From: Pseudomonadota bacterium | GTDB taxonomy: Bacteria; Pseudomonadota; Gammaproteobacteria; Burkholderiales; Burkholderiaceae_C | Reading direction: 5' to 3' | Assembly: GCA_023442945.1 (NCBI GenBank) | Contig: JAEZWW010000040.1 | Coordinates: 59,470 to 123,469, forward strand | DNA: 64,000 nucleotides | Shown here: positions 26,174-34,365 of the stretch, in pieces | Position numbering within the stretch: the stretch's first letter is position 1 | Layout of the letters: each line of letters opens with the position of its first letter | The notes under the pieces: generated by a model | Database searches by the model: none | Told to the model about the DNA's origin: nothing | What the model saw: only the letters and a program-made list of their open reading frames with translations | Program-made: the position numbers and the translations under genes

Positions 26174-27598
26174 TCACGCCCACCCGCGTGCCAAGACCAG
26201 GTTCAGCAGCGCCAAGCCGACCAGCGCCACCAGCGCCGTTGCCAGTACCCACCCCTGGATCCAGCGCCGATCGGCCGTCGGCTGGCCGGGCGCCAGTTGG
26301 CACGCCATTTCGATCTTGCCGGGCGAGGCCATCATCAGCAGCGCGGCGCTCACGTTGTGCACCGCCATGAAGGGCAGCAAGCCCACGCCCAGCGCGCGGG
26401 CGATTTCGGCCTGCGTCGCGGCCAACATCGCGTTGGCCCCGCTGCTGGACCCTGTCACAAAACCGCCCAAACCCGCTACCCAGGGCGCCACGACCAGGTA
26501 CCACGGCCCGGTCTGCGCGAGCGCATGCGCCAGGCTGGCCGCCATCCCGGACGCCGCCATCAACACGCCCAGCAGGATGAACAGCGCCGTCACAGGCGCT
26601 ACCTGCCGCCACGACCGCCACACCGGCCTCAGCACGGGCGCGCCCGGGCGCCCACGGGCAAACCACAGCGCCGCGACAAACAGCCACAGCGCGGGCGACG
26701 CCAGCAAATGCCAGGCGCCCGCCAAGTGCACCCATTTCAGCGCCCACCCAACCAGCAAGACGCCCCCCAGCAACACGGCGTACGCCCCCAACGCGCGCTG
26801 GCCCAGCAGCCCCAGCGCGGGCAGCGGCGGCGCCGCGGCTTGGCCACGCCGCCGCACGGCCGCCCAAGCCAGCCGCAGACCGATGACCACCAACGCGCCC
26901 AGCGCGCCCGCCGGCGCCGTGCCGACCGTGGCGTTGGCCAACACCACCGCGCCCGTCAGCAACAGGCCGGACGCCGCGCCTTGCAGCAGCGCCGCGCCGC
27001 GCTCGCCCGGCGCGCTGGCCAACCAGGCAGCAGCCAGGCCGGTGACCACGAACACAATCACGCTCACCCAAGCCGACGCCAGCCCCAGCGTGTCGAACGA
27101 CAAGCCCGCCATGGTGGCGGCAATCAGCGTGCCCGGCCCCATCGACCCCCACGGCACGGCGCACAGGCCCAGCAAGCCGATCGCCGCCACGTTGCGCGCG
27201 CGCAGGCCGGCGTGCGCCAGCAGCGGGATGCCGATGGTGATGCCGATGCCAAAGCCGGTCAGCGATTCGGCAAACGGGGTGACGCCGTGCACCACCAGCA
27301 AAGCCATGCCCACGCCGCGCCCGGCCCGCGCCAGCACCCATTCGGCCAGCGCCTTCTGCGCCCCCGCAGCGCGCAGCACCTCCGACAGCAGCAGCCCGCC
27401 TCCGACGATCAGCACCACCTCCACCAGCACCGGCGCCCACACGGCCAACACCGCGCCGCCGTTCGCCACGGGGAAGGCTGTCAGCACCCCGAGCACCGCC
27501 ATCGCCACGCCCAACCACGCGGCGTGGATCGACCGCGCGCCCAGGACCAAAGCCACGATGACCGACACCACGGGCAACGCACTCAACAACAAGGGCAT
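26174..27598 (-). CDS. L-lactate permease family transporter
   Basis: A 474-residue polytopic inner-membrane protein with about 12-13 hydrophobic helices. The segments APVLVEVVLIVGGGLLLSEV, HGVTPFAESLTGFGIGITIG and AIGLLGLCAVPWGSMGPGT match the LctP/lactate permease family, and GFVTGSSSGANAMLAATQAE is the second conserved loop. It is shorter than E. coli LldP (about 550 residues). It sits between kynU and kynA and is divergent from an XRE-cupin regulator, so its substrate could be a kynurenine-pathway acid rather than lactate; that is inference. Confidence 0.85.
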   Translation of the reverse strand: MPLLLSALPVVSVIVALVLGARSIHAAWLGVAMAVLGVLTAFPVANGGAVLAVWAPVLVEVVLIVGGGLLLSEVLRAAGAQKALAEWVLARAGRGVGMALLVVHGVTPFAESLTGFGIGITIGIPLLAHAGLRARNVAAIGLLGLCAVPWGSMGPGTLIAATMAGLSFDTLGLASAWVSVIVFVVTGLAAAWLASAPGERGAALLQGAASGLLLTGAVVLANATVGTAPAGALGALVVIGLRLAWAAVRRRGQAAAPPLPALGLLGQRALGAYAVLLGGVLLVGWALKWVHLAGAWHLLASPALWLFVAALWFARGRPGAPVLRPVWRSWRQVAPVTALFILLGVLMAASGMAASLAHALAQTGPWYLVVAPWVAGLGGFVTGSSSGANAMLAATQAEIARALGVGLLPFMAVHNVSAALLMMASPGKIEMACQLAPGQPTADRRWIQGWVLATALVALVGLALLNLVLARGWA

Positions 27599-27614
27599 GG
27601 CATTTTTTGCGCTA

Positions 27615-27654
27615 GATTTGCGTTTGAGAAAATTTATTTAACAATATGCAAATC
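27615..27654. promoter_or_regulatory. Inverted repeat in permease/XRE-cupin divergent gap
   Basis: GATTTGC (27615-27621) and GCAAATC (27648-27654) are perfect inverted copies 26 bp apart in an AT-rich 64-bp divergent intergenic region. It is a likely binding site for the XRE-cupin regulator, controlling both genes. Confidence 0.45.
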
Positions 27655-27662
27655 CGCAAGCC

Positions 27663-28235
27663 ATGAGCGACCTGGAATCCACCCGCCCTGCCGGAGACGA
27701 CGCCTTGTTCGGCCAGGCCGTGCGCGAACGCCGTGCGCGCGTGGGCGTCACGCTGGAACAGCTGGCGCACAGCAGCGGTGTGTCGGCCGGCGCGCTGTCG
27801 AGGGTGGAACGCGGCCTGCTCGGCGTCAGCCTGCGCAACGCCATGGCGATCGCTCAGGGGCTGGGTTGCGATCTGGGCGAGTTGGTCGAGAAGCCGTCGG
27901 CCCAGATCACCCGCGCCGGCGACCACCTGCGGTTCGTGCATGAACCGTCGCAGGTGGAACGCGTGGCGCTGGCCCGACCACGCCCTGGGCTGGAGTTGCT
28001 GCTCTACCGCCTGCCGCCCGGCACGCATTCCGAGCCCTTCGCCGCCCACACCGCCGGCACGCGCGAGGTGTTTCACGTGCTGGAAGGCGAAGTCCGGGTC
28101 TGGAGCGGCCCCGAAGCCGTGCTGCTGCGCCCGGGCGACACCGCCACCTTGGCGATGGACACCGACCACCGTTTTGAGAACCCGGGCAACATGCCCGCTT
28201 CGCTGATCCTGCTGGTGGCAGCGTCGCCGGGCTAG
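27663..28235 (+). CDS. XRE-type regulator with C-terminal cupin
   Basis: A 190-residue regulator. Residues of about 18-75 are an HTH_3 domain (AVRERRARVGVTLEQLAHSS, GVSAGALSRVERGLLGVSLR). Residues of about 110-185 form a cupin (PPGTHSEPFAAHTAGTREVF, HVLEGEVRVWSGPEAVLLRP, GDTATLAMDTDHRFENPG). Such proteins bind small ligands in the cupin and control neighbouring catabolic or transport genes. It is divergent from the lactate-permease family gene with a shared inverted repeat, and lies among kyn genes, so it may respond to a tryptophan catabolite. Confidence 0.88.
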   Translation: MSDLESTRPAGDDALFGQAVRERRARVGVTLEQLAHSSGVSAGALSRVERGLLGVSLRNAMAIAQGLGCDLGELVEKPSAQITRAGDHLRFVHEPSQVERVALARPRPGLELLLYRLPPGTHSEPFAAHTAGTREVFHVLEGEVRVWSGPEAVLLRPGDTATLAMDTDHRFENPGNMPASLILLVAASPG

Positions 28236-28263
28236 TCCGTAGGCACCTTATTTAACCCAAGCC

Positions 28264-28842
28264 ATGCACCGCGCACAACACCCGTCTGGCACGGCCGCCC
28301 CTGGCGCAGCGATGACGCGCCGGCGCCGCATCGCGGGTGCCGTCGGCCTGTGCGTGGCGGTCGTGGCGCTGGCGCTGCCCGCGACCGTCGCCGCCCGGGA
28401 CAAGGCCCTGGGGCATGCGGGATCGGTGCGCATTAGTGACCGTTATGCCGACCTCCAGCGCCAGAGCCGCTGGACCGTCAATGCCAACAGCAGCCTGGGC
28501 GACTGCCTGATCGTCACCGGCGGCGTGCTGCCGCCCGGTGTCAGCATGATGGTGGACAGCGGCGTGGTCGTGCGCTTTGACATCGAGTCCCCGACCGGGA
28601 TCGGCCCGTTTAGCCTGCGCATCGGCGATACCCACGCCGCCGCGCTGCGCAAGCTGCCCTCACCCGCCATGCATGTGCCTGCCGACGCCGCGAAAGGCAT
28701 CGCGCGTCTGCGCTGGCCTGCCGGCGTGCCCGCGCACGCCCCCGGGGCGCTCGGCCTGCAGGCCGATCTGGATCCCGACGGCAGCATCGACCACCTCAGT
28801 TGGGGCCGCATGGCCGCCGTCACCGGTACCGCCTGCCTCTGA
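28264..28842 (+). CDS. Exported protein of unknown function
   Basis: A 192-residue protein with a signal peptide: a basic TRRRR, the hydrophobic GAVGLCVAVVALALPATV and a cleavage site near AARD. The internal ATG at 28312 starts right at the signal peptide and may be the true start; the 16 upstream residues are not typical. The mature part has two cysteines (GDCLIVTGG and the C-terminal TACL) and the stretch IGDTHAAALRKLPSPAMHV, which recalls small beta-sandwich periplasmic proteins, but no family is recognised. It lies 28 bp after the XRE-cupin gene and 35 bp before kynA, so it may be cotranscribed. Confidence 0.62.
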   Translation: MHRAQHPSGTAAPGAAMTRRRRIAGAVGLCVAVVALALPATVAARDKALGHAGSVRISDRYADLQRQSRWTVNANSSLGDCLIVTGGVLPPGVSMMVDSGVVVRFDIESPTGIGPFSLRIGDTHAAALRKLPSPAMHVPADAAKGIARLRWPAGVPAHAPGALGLQADLDPDGSIDHLSWGRMAAVTGTACL

Positions 28843-28877
28843 CCCTGTTCACCCACCTTCCCTGATCGGCCCACGCC

Positions 28878-29726
28878 ATGACCACCCCACCCCGCCCCGA
28901 AGACACCGTCCGCGAAGAAAAAGCCCAGCTCGACTTCAGCCAGTCGATGAGCTATGGCGACTACCTGCACCTGGACCAGATCCTCAGTGCCCAGCACCCG
29001 CTGTCGCCCGCGCACGACGAGATGCTGTTCATCATCCAGCACCAGACCAGCGAGCTGTGGATGAAGCTGCTGCTGACCGAGCTGGCTTCGGCCATCGCCG
29101 ACGTGCGCGAAGATCGTCGCGCCCCCGCCTTCAAGAAACTGGCGCGCGCCAGCCGCATCCTGGAACAGTTGGTCCACGCCTGGGACGTGCTGGCCACCAT
29201 GACGCCGCCCGAATACAGCGCCATCCGCCCGTACCTGGGCCCGTCCAGCGGCTTCCAGAGCTTTCAGTACCGCTGCATCGAATTCGCTTTGGGCAACAAG
29301 AACGCGGCCATGCTCAAGCCGCACCAACACCACCCCGACCGGCTGGCGCTCGTGCGTTCGTACTTCGACGCGCCCTCGCTCTACGACGAATCGCTGCGCC
29401 TGCTGGCGCGCCAGGGCCTGCCGATCCCGGCCGACCACCTCCACCGCGACTGGACCCAGCCGTACCAGAGCAGCCCCGAAGTCGAAGCCGCCTGGCTGAC
29501 CGTCTACCGCTCGCCCGAACAGTATTGGGACCTGTACCAGCTGGGCGAAAAGCTCACCGACATCGAAGACGCCTTCCGCCTCTGGCGCTTCCGCCACGTC
29601 ACCACGGTGGAACGCATCATCGGCTTCAAGCGCGGCACCGGCGGCACCGGCGGCGTGAGCTATTTGCGCAAGATGCTGGATGTGGTGCTGTTTCCCGAGC
29701 TGTGGCAGCTGCGGACGGATTTGTAG
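28878..29726 (+). CDS. kynA: Tryptophan 2,3-dioxygenase
   Basis: A 282-residue haem dioxygenase that opens the indole ring of tryptophan to N-formylkynurenine. Diagnostic segments are MSYGDYLHLDQILSAQHP, HDEMLFIIQHQTSELWMKLL (holding the distal-pocket histidine), SGFQSFQYRCIEFALGNKN, AFRLWRFRHVTTVERIIGFK (axial haem histidine) and GTGGTGGVSYLRKMLD. Length is normal for bacterial KynA. Together with kynB and kynU in this region it completes conversion of tryptophan to anthranilate. Confidence 0.96.
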   Translation: MTTPPRPEDTVREEKAQLDFSQSMSYGDYLHLDQILSAQHPLSPAHDEMLFIIQHQTSELWMKLLLTELASAIADVREDRRAPAFKKLARASRILEQLVHAWDVLATMTPPEYSAIRPYLGPSSGFQSFQYRCIEFALGNKNAAMLKPHQHHPDRLALVRSYFDAPSLYDESLRLLARQGLPIPADHLHRDWTQPYQSSPEVEAAWLTVYRSPEQYWDLYQLGEKLTDIEDAFRLWRFRHVTTVERIIGFKRGTGGTGGVSYLRKMLDVVLFPELWQLRTDL

Positions 29727-29932
29727 GAACTTGCTCCCCTCTCGTCACGACCGTCTGGCCCAAACGATTGAACGCGGGCTTAAACAGTGGCCGCCCGGCC
29801 GCTGTCTCTCAGGCACATCGGAGTGGGCACTTTGACACTGTGAGCAGGAAGTTTTCCGTCGTTCAGGAAATCGATTTTGACGAAGACCGAGGTGATTGAC
29901 TGTGCCGAAGACGGCAATTTTTAAAGCCCCAA
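29727..29932. other. Gap after kynA, no gene assigned
   Basis: A short open frame on the + strand (about 29810-29898, ending VQEIDFDEDRGD) has protein-like composition but no start. It may be the end of a lost gene or mobile element; I cannot identify it. Confidence 0.35.
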
Positions 29933-30286
29933 TCACGATTTGATAGTAATGACATCTGGACCGCCGTAGATGTGTAAAATTATATTATACACAACAACAA
30001 AAAAAATCCAACCAAAAATAAGCAAAGCGGCGAGCTTCACCAAGATATAGATAACCTCATCTGCCACTGAAAAACCAACCGCTGCACCCAACAATATAAA
30101 GCACCAAAAGCTGAGAAAAATTATCATTCTGGCTGCTCTTGATGATTTTTCAGATAAATACAAAGGCACGCCGCAATTTTTACAGTCTCCAGCAGCCTTC
30201 GCTTTATCGTCAAATTTTCCTAAAGTGAGCCAATTCAGGCTCAGTTTTTTTCCACACGATGGGCATGCAACAGTTTTTAAAAACAT
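29933..30286 (-). CDS. Small zinc-ribbon membrane protein in AT-rich patch
   Basis: A 117-residue protein. The N-terminal half has two CxxC pairs (ACPSCGKKL and DCKNCGVPL) forming a zinc ribbon, and the C-terminal half has two membrane helices (MIIFLSFWCFILLGAAVGF and LVKLAALLIFGWIFFVVVYN). The start at MFLKTVACPSC (30286) is chosen because zinc-ribbon proteins of this type begin just before the first CxxC; an upstream ATG at 30340 is in frame. Base composition is far more AT-rich than all neighbours and codons such as AAA, ATA and TTA are common, so recent acquisition is likely. Function unknown. Confidence 0.65.
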   Translation of the reverse strand: MFLKTVACPSCGKKLSLNWLTLGKFDDKAKAAGDCKNCGVPLYLSEKSSRAARMIIFLSFWCFILLGAAVGFSVADEVIYILVKLAALLIFGWIFFVVVYNIILHIYGGPDVITIKS

Positions 30287-30743
30287 ATTTTTAAAGCAAC
30301 AGGGGAATATGTCGCCACAAAAACGAATGGCGAAAGACACATATTACGTCAGAAAAAGACGCGCATGCACTCATGGTGACTGCGCCTACAAGTATCGAAC
30401 TGAAGTTTGCGGGGAAATGATCGTCGATAGCCACATGCAGCACTTTTCAGCTCACAAGGTGAATTGCACTCGGATCACAACTTGCACCCTCTAAGCCGAG
30501 CGTTTTTCGCCAAGACAGCGGCTGCTTTTCACGTGGTTTTTTAAAATTCAGTCCGCGGCCCTACAACCATCTAACCCACTAGCTCCTGAAAAATGAGCAC
30601 ATTGCTGGTATGGATGTGACGCTAGAACGGCGGAGCAGCGGCGTGACAGAGACTGACATAGCGTGGGCAGAACACTTGTCCACGCCCCTAGCTTTTGCGG
30701 CCGCTGGTCACGGCTGCGGCGCCACCTGCCCCGCCTGGGCGCC
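30287..30743. other. 457-bp gap, partly AT-rich, with one degenerate repeat copy
   Basis: The AT-rich composition continues to about 30500 and then returns to normal. A divergent copy of the dispersed repeat lies at 30543-30597. Short open frames here (for example 30345-30494 on +) lack family-like features, and I do not call a gene. Confidence 0.5.
30543..30597 (-). repeat. Degenerate dispersed repeat copy
   Basis: Minus-strand AGCTAGTGGGTTAGATGG then TTGTAGGGCCGCGG. The GCGCA core is lost. Confidence 0.55.
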
Positions 30744-31067
30744 TCATCGCCCTGCCATCCGTAAGCCATCGCGCATGTTCAACGTCAGCAGCGTCCAATT
30801 CACCGCCCCCGCCAACAGTTCCACGCCCTGCAACGTATAGAACGCCGCGTCGAACCGGCCGGCGCTGGCCCAGCCGGCCAGCACCCAGGCGCTGGGCAGC
30901 AGGACCAGCAGGCCATTGGCGACCGCGACCTGCATGCGGCGGCGCTTGGCGTTGACCAGGCGGCCGCTGCGCGACCTGGCCATCGCGGGGATGAGCCCCC
31001 ACTTGCCGGTCAGGATGGCGTTCTTGACGGCGGCCACGCTGGCGGGGCCGAGCCACAGCTCGGACAC
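30744..31067 (-). CDS. Small membrane protein; frame continues upstream without a start codon
   Basis: At least 107 residues with two or three membrane helices (VANGLLVLLPSAWVLAGW and a C-terminal FYTLQGVELLAGAVNWTLL) and a conserved-looking VAAVKNAILTGKWGLIPAMA. The GTG at 31067 is the only standard start, but the same frame stays open to 31161 and encodes a clear first helix (HGALGAIAWLCITTFGLSTV) that proteins of this type would need. No ATG, GTG or TTG lies in that extension. Either a start codon has been lost, or the protein is made by a +1 shift from the 30-codon frame at 31138-31230. Function unknown. Confidence 0.55.
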   Translation of the reverse strand: MSELWLGPASVAAVKNAILTGKWGLIPAMARSRSGRLVNAKRRRMQVAVANGLLVLLPSAWVLAGWASAGRFDAAFYTLQGVELLAGAVNWTLLTLNMRDGLRMAGR

Positions 31068-31137
31068 GACGGTCGACAGCCCAAAGGTGGTAATGCACAG
31101 CCAGGCGATGGCGCCCAGGGCGCCGTGGACGCGGCTT

Positions 31138-31230
31138 TCAGGGGTGCTCCTGCAGGTTGGTCAGTTGAAGCAGATCGGCGGCGAGCGTGTCCAGCGCCGC
31201 CTGGGCGGCCGCCACGTCGGGCGCGGCCAT
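31138..31230 (-). CDS. 30-codon ORF ending in a prfB-like shift site
   Basis: ATG GCC GCG CCC GAC at 31230 opens a 30-residue frame (MAAPDVAAAQAALDTLAADL, then LQLTNLQEHP) that ends in CAG GAG CAC CCC TGA. An AGGAG one codon before CCC-TGA reproduces the layout of the prfB frameshift site (SD-like hexamer, one codon, slippery codon, UGA). A +1 slip would enter the downstream membrane frame at GAA AGC CGC. It may instead be an unrelated short ORF or chance. Confidence 0.35.
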   Translation of the reverse strand: MAAPDVAAAQAALDTLAADLLQLTNLQEHP

Positions 31231-31235
31231 CCCGG

Positions 31236-31292
31236 TAAAAATCGGCCATCCGCCCTACAACCACCTGCGCGACCAGCTACGCTTTTTGCAGC
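31236..31292 (-). repeat. Dispersed repeat copy upstream of EamA gene
   Basis: Minus-strand TAGCTGGTCGCGCAGGTGG, TTGTAGGGC and GGCCGATTTTTA. Confidence 0.85.
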
Positions 31293-31342
31293 AAAAGCCG
31301 GTGCGCTGCGCCGGCCTACTCAACCCGGCACAATTCCCGCCC

Positions 31343-32233
31343 ATGCCCGCCCTGTCCCGCCAGCAACTCGCCCTCCTGTGTTTTCTGACCATCGTCTGGG
31401 GCATCAACTGGCCGGTGATGAAGCTGGGCGTGCAAGGCTTTCCACCGCTGTCGTTCCGCGCCGTGTCGATCCTGCTGGGCCTGCCGGTGATGTGGCTGAC
31501 GCTGAAGGCGCTGAAGCTGCCGCTGGCGGTGCCGCGCGCGGACTGGGGGCGGCTGTTGGTGCTGGGCTTTTTCAACGCCGTGCTGTGGCACGCGCTGATC
31601 ATCGTCGCCATCCCCATGCTGTCCAGCGGCCGTGCGGCCATCCTGGGCTACACCATGCCGATCTTTTCTGCGTTGTTCGGCGCCGTGGTCTACCGCGACG
31701 GGCTGAACGCGCGCGGTTGGCTGGGCGTGCTGGCGGCCAGCGTCGGCGTCGTGCTGCTGCTGTCGAACGAGTTGGCGTCGATGAGCGGGCGCCCGCTGGG
31801 CGTGGCGCTGATGTTGACGGCCGCCGCCGCCTGGGCGCTGGGCACGCAGATGCTGCGGCGCACCACCATTCCGGCGGCCACGCTGACGCTGTCGTTCTGG
31901 ATGATGGTGGAAGCCGGCGTGGTGCTGGTCGTGTCCACCGTGCTGTTCGAGCGTCACCAGTGGCACGCGCCCTCCGCAGGCGCGGCGTGGGCGATTGCCT
32001 TCAACGGTTTGCTGGTCATCGGCCTGGCGCAGGCGGTGTGGTTCTACCTGGCGCGCAGCCTGCCGCCGCTGGCATCCACCCTCAGCGTGATGATGATCCC
32101 GGTGTTGGGCGTGTTCAGCGGCGCGCTGTGGCTGGGCGAGCAACTGCACCGGCAGGACTGGACGGCCATGGCGCTGATGGCGGTGGCGATCGCGTCGGTG
32201 CTGTGGCCGGCGCGGGCGGTGCCCGAGGCGTAG
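31343..32233 (+). CDS. EamA/DMT family transporter
   Basis: A 296-residue inner-membrane protein with ten predicted helices in two EamA repeats. The first starts LALLCFLTIVWGINWPVMKL with the FRAVSILLGLP stretch and the LGYTMPIFSALFGAVVYRD motif; the second runs GVALMLTAAAAWALGTQML through LASTLSVMMIPVLGVFSGAL. Members export or import amino acids and other metabolites; the substrate is unknown. The ATG at 31343 is preferred over an in-frame 31187 start because the upstream part encodes a dispersed-repeat copy (31236-31292) and is not membrane-like. Confidence 0.9.
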   Translation: MPALSRQQLALLCFLTIVWGINWPVMKLGVQGFPPLSFRAVSILLGLPVMWLTLKALKLPLAVPRADWGRLLVLGFFNAVLWHALIIVAIPMLSSGRAAILGYTMPIFSALFGAVVYRDGLNARGWLGVLAASVGVVLLLSNELASMSGRPLGVALMLTAAAAWALGTQMLRRTTIPAATLTLSFWMMVEAGVVLVVSTVLFERHQWHAPSAGAAWAIAFNGLLVIGLAQAVWFYLARSLPPLASTLSVMMIPVLGVFSGALWLGEQLHRQDWTAMALMAVAIASVLWPARAVPEA

Positions 32234-32258
32234 TCGTTGATACGAGCTTGTCCCTCCC

Positions 32259-32675
32259 ATGCAAGTCCTCCGGAACCTCACAACGATCTTGGTACTTGGC
32301 GCGACGCTCGCCATGCCCTGTCAGGCCGCCGACCGCGAGATGAGTACCGCCGAATTCGACACCGCCATGCGCATGATCGGCTGGCTGGTGGTCACGCGGT
32401 TGGCTGCCCAAGACTGCGGTCTGGATGACTCGTCGAAGACGGCCATCCTCGCCGACGTGCAGCAGCAGGAGAACGAGCTTCGGCACACCGCCAAGCGCTT
32501 GGGCAGAACAGACTTCGACGCGGTGTTGAAGCAGGCAAGCCGCCAGGTCGAGGACGAACACTGGGGCCGTACACCGAAAGCCGATCGCGACGCGTTTTGC
32601 GCCTCCATGCGCGAAGAACTGGATCGCCAGCGGTCCGCCACCGCCCCGGACAAAACACCCCAGCCGAAGCGCTGA
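32259..32675 (+). CDS. Small exported protein of unknown function
   Basis: A 138-residue protein with a signal peptide (TTILVLGATLAMPCQAAD, cleavage near residue 24). The mature part is helical and charged, with two cysteines (AQDCGLDDSSK and DAFCASMREEL) that could pair in the periplasm. No family is recognised. It starts 25 bp after the EamA gene, on the same strand, and is convergent with the antiporter gene. Confidence 0.65.
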   Translation: MQVLRNLTTILVLGATLAMPCQAADREMSTAEFDTAMRMIGWLVVTRLAAQDCGLDDSSKTAILADVQQQENELRHTAKRLGRTDFDAVLKQASRQVEDEHWGRTPKADRDAFCASMREELDRQRSATAPDKTPQPKR

Positions 32676-32752
32676 GACCTAAGCTCAGGCGGCTGGGCGG
32701 AACGCTGCCCCAGCCGCTGGGCCGCCCTCAGATCCGAGCGAACTTCAGCCGC

Positions 32753-34270
32753 TCAACGGAAGAACAGGAACGTCACCACCACGAACAGCGGCACCAGAAT
32801 GCCGAAGCTCCAGGCCATGTAGCCGAAGAAGCTGGGCATCTTCACGCCGCGGTCTTCGGCGATGGCCTTGACCATCAGGTTCGGCGCGTTGCCGATGTAG
32901 CTGTTGGCGCCCATGAAGACCGAGCCGGCGCTGATCGCCGCCAGCGTGGCGGCCAGCGGGCCCATCAGCGTGGCCGGGTCGCCGCCGGCGGTGTTGAAGA
33001 ACACCAGGTAGGTCGGCGCGTTGTCCAAAAAGGACGATAGGAGGCCGGTGGCCCAGAAGTACGCGGCCGGGTTGGGCGTGCCGTCGGCGTTGGTGACGGC
33101 TTTGACGACAGCGCCAAACGGGCCGTTTTCGCCCGCTTGCAGCATGGCGATGACCGGGATGATGGTCAGGAAGATACCGGCGAACAGCTTGGCCACCTCC
33201 TGCATCGGCGCCCAGCCGAACTGGTTGTTGTCGTGCACGGCCTTGGGCGTGATGGCCAGCGACACGATGGTCACCACGATCAGCCCCAAGTCGCGCACCA
33301 GGCCCGGCAGGCCGACGTGGGTGCCGGCGATGTCGAAGACGACGCCCGACTTCCACATGCCGCTCATCAGCACCAGCGCGACCACCACCGCCAGCAGCGC
33401 GAAGTTGACGCTGCCGTCAAAGCCGAAGCTGGGCGTGTCGGGCGTGGGGTCAGGCCGGCTCACGCCTTCCTTGCGGTACATCCAGGTGTCGAGCACGAAG
33501 AAGACCACCAGCAGCACCGCGATCAAGAACACCGTGTCCATCCAGATGTGGCCGGCGGTCCAGAAGAAGGTCACGCCCTTCAAGAAGCCCAGGAACAGCG
33601 GCGGGTCGCCCAGCGGCGTGAGCGAGCCGCCGATGTTGCTGACGATGAAGATGAAGAACACCACCACGTGCGCGCAGCTCTTGCGGTTGTCGTTGGCGCG
33701 GATCAGCGGGCGGATCAGCAGCATCGACGCGCCGGTCGTGCCCATGAAGCTGGCCAGCACGCCGCCGATCAACAAAATGCCCGCGTTCAAAAGCGGCGTA
33801 CCGTGCAGGTTGCCGCGGATGTAGATGCCGCCCGAGACGGTGAACAGCGCCGTCAGCAGCAGGATGAAGGGCACGTATTCGGCCAGCAGCGCATGCACCA
33901 GCCCGGCGCCCGCCGCGCCCAAGCCGAACACCAGCGCGAACGGCACCAGAAAGGCCAACGCCCAGCCCGCGGCGATCTTGCCGAAATGGTGGTGCCAGAA
34001 CTGCGGCCCGGCCAGCGGCCAGATAGCGATCGACAGCAGGATGCCGATGAAGGGCACGGCCCACAGCACCGACAGCTGGCTGCCGTCCAGCGCGGCCGCG
34101 TGCGCGGGCGACGCGGCGGCCAGCAACAAGCCCAGCAACAGCAGTGAAGTGCGTAGTCGAGACGGCGCAACGCCCTTCCCGCCGCTGCCTGCGCGCTGCA
34201 CCGGCCGTCGCCTGCTGTCGGCATAAGCGGCGTTCAGGTCGGACAGAGGCAGGGCAGACAGTAGATTCAT
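32753..34270 (-). CDS. Sodium:proton antiporter-like membrane protein (NhaD/CitMHS type)
   Basis: A 505-residue polytopic protein of the ion-transporter superfamily. After a possible cleaved segment ending ASPAHAA it has about 12 helices. Conserved stretches are GTTGASMLLIRPLIRAN, FFIFIVSNIGGSLTPLGDPP and the C-terminal TGLLSSFLDNAPTYLVFFN and GANSYIGNAPNLMVKAIAED; these paired SN.GG/NAP motifs are typical of NhaD-like Na+/H+ antiporters. An arsenite or citrate relative cannot be excluded. A dispersed-repeat copy lies just upstream, between it and pncB. Confidence 0.82.
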   Translation of the reverse strand: MNLLSALPLSDLNAAYADSRRRPVQRAGSGGKGVAPSRLRTSLLLLGLLLAAASPAHAAALDGSQLSVLWAVPFIGILLSIAIWPLAGPQFWHHHFGKIAAGWALAFLVPFALVFGLGAAGAGLVHALLAEYVPFILLLTALFTVSGGIYIRGNLHGTPLLNAGILLIGGVLASFMGTTGASMLLIRPLIRANDNRKSCAHVVVFFIFIVSNIGGSLTPLGDPPLFLGFLKGVTFFWTAGHIWMDTVFLIAVLLVVFFVLDTWMYRKEGVSRPDPTPDTPSFGFDGSVNFALLAVVVALVLMSGMWKSGVVFDIAGTHVGLPGLVRDLGLIVVTIVSLAITPKAVHDNNQFGWAPMQEVAKLFAGIFLTIIPVIAMLQAGENGPFGAVVKAVTNADGTPNPAAYFWATGLLSSFLDNAPTYLVFFNTAGGDPATLMGPLAATLAAISAGSVFMGANSYIGNAPNLMVKAIAEDRGVKMPSFFGYMAWSFGILVPLFVVVTFLFFR

Positions 34271-34272
34271 CG

Positions 34273-34326
34273 TAAAAAGAGGTTCTTGCCCTACAGCAAT
34301 CTGCGCGGGCAGCTATCAAATCAGGA
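34273..34326 (-). repeat. Dispersed repeat copy, pncB/antiporter gap
   Basis: Minus-strand TAGCTGCCCGCGCAGATTGC then TGTAGGGCAAGA, just before the antiporter start. Confidence 0.82.
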
Positions 34327-34365
34327 GTATACCGGCAGGGTGTGTCGCCCCGGCCGGCGGCCGCG

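Noticed and set aside
29810..29898. Possible end of a transposase reading VQEIDFDEDRGD
   Set aside because: The fragment is too short, has no start and matches no insertion-sequence family I can name; no terminal repeats or target duplications are visible.
30225..30494. 89-codon plus-strand ORF in the AT-rich patch
   Set aside because: It overlaps the zinc-ribbon gene, has a late start and shows no domain or ribosome-binding site.
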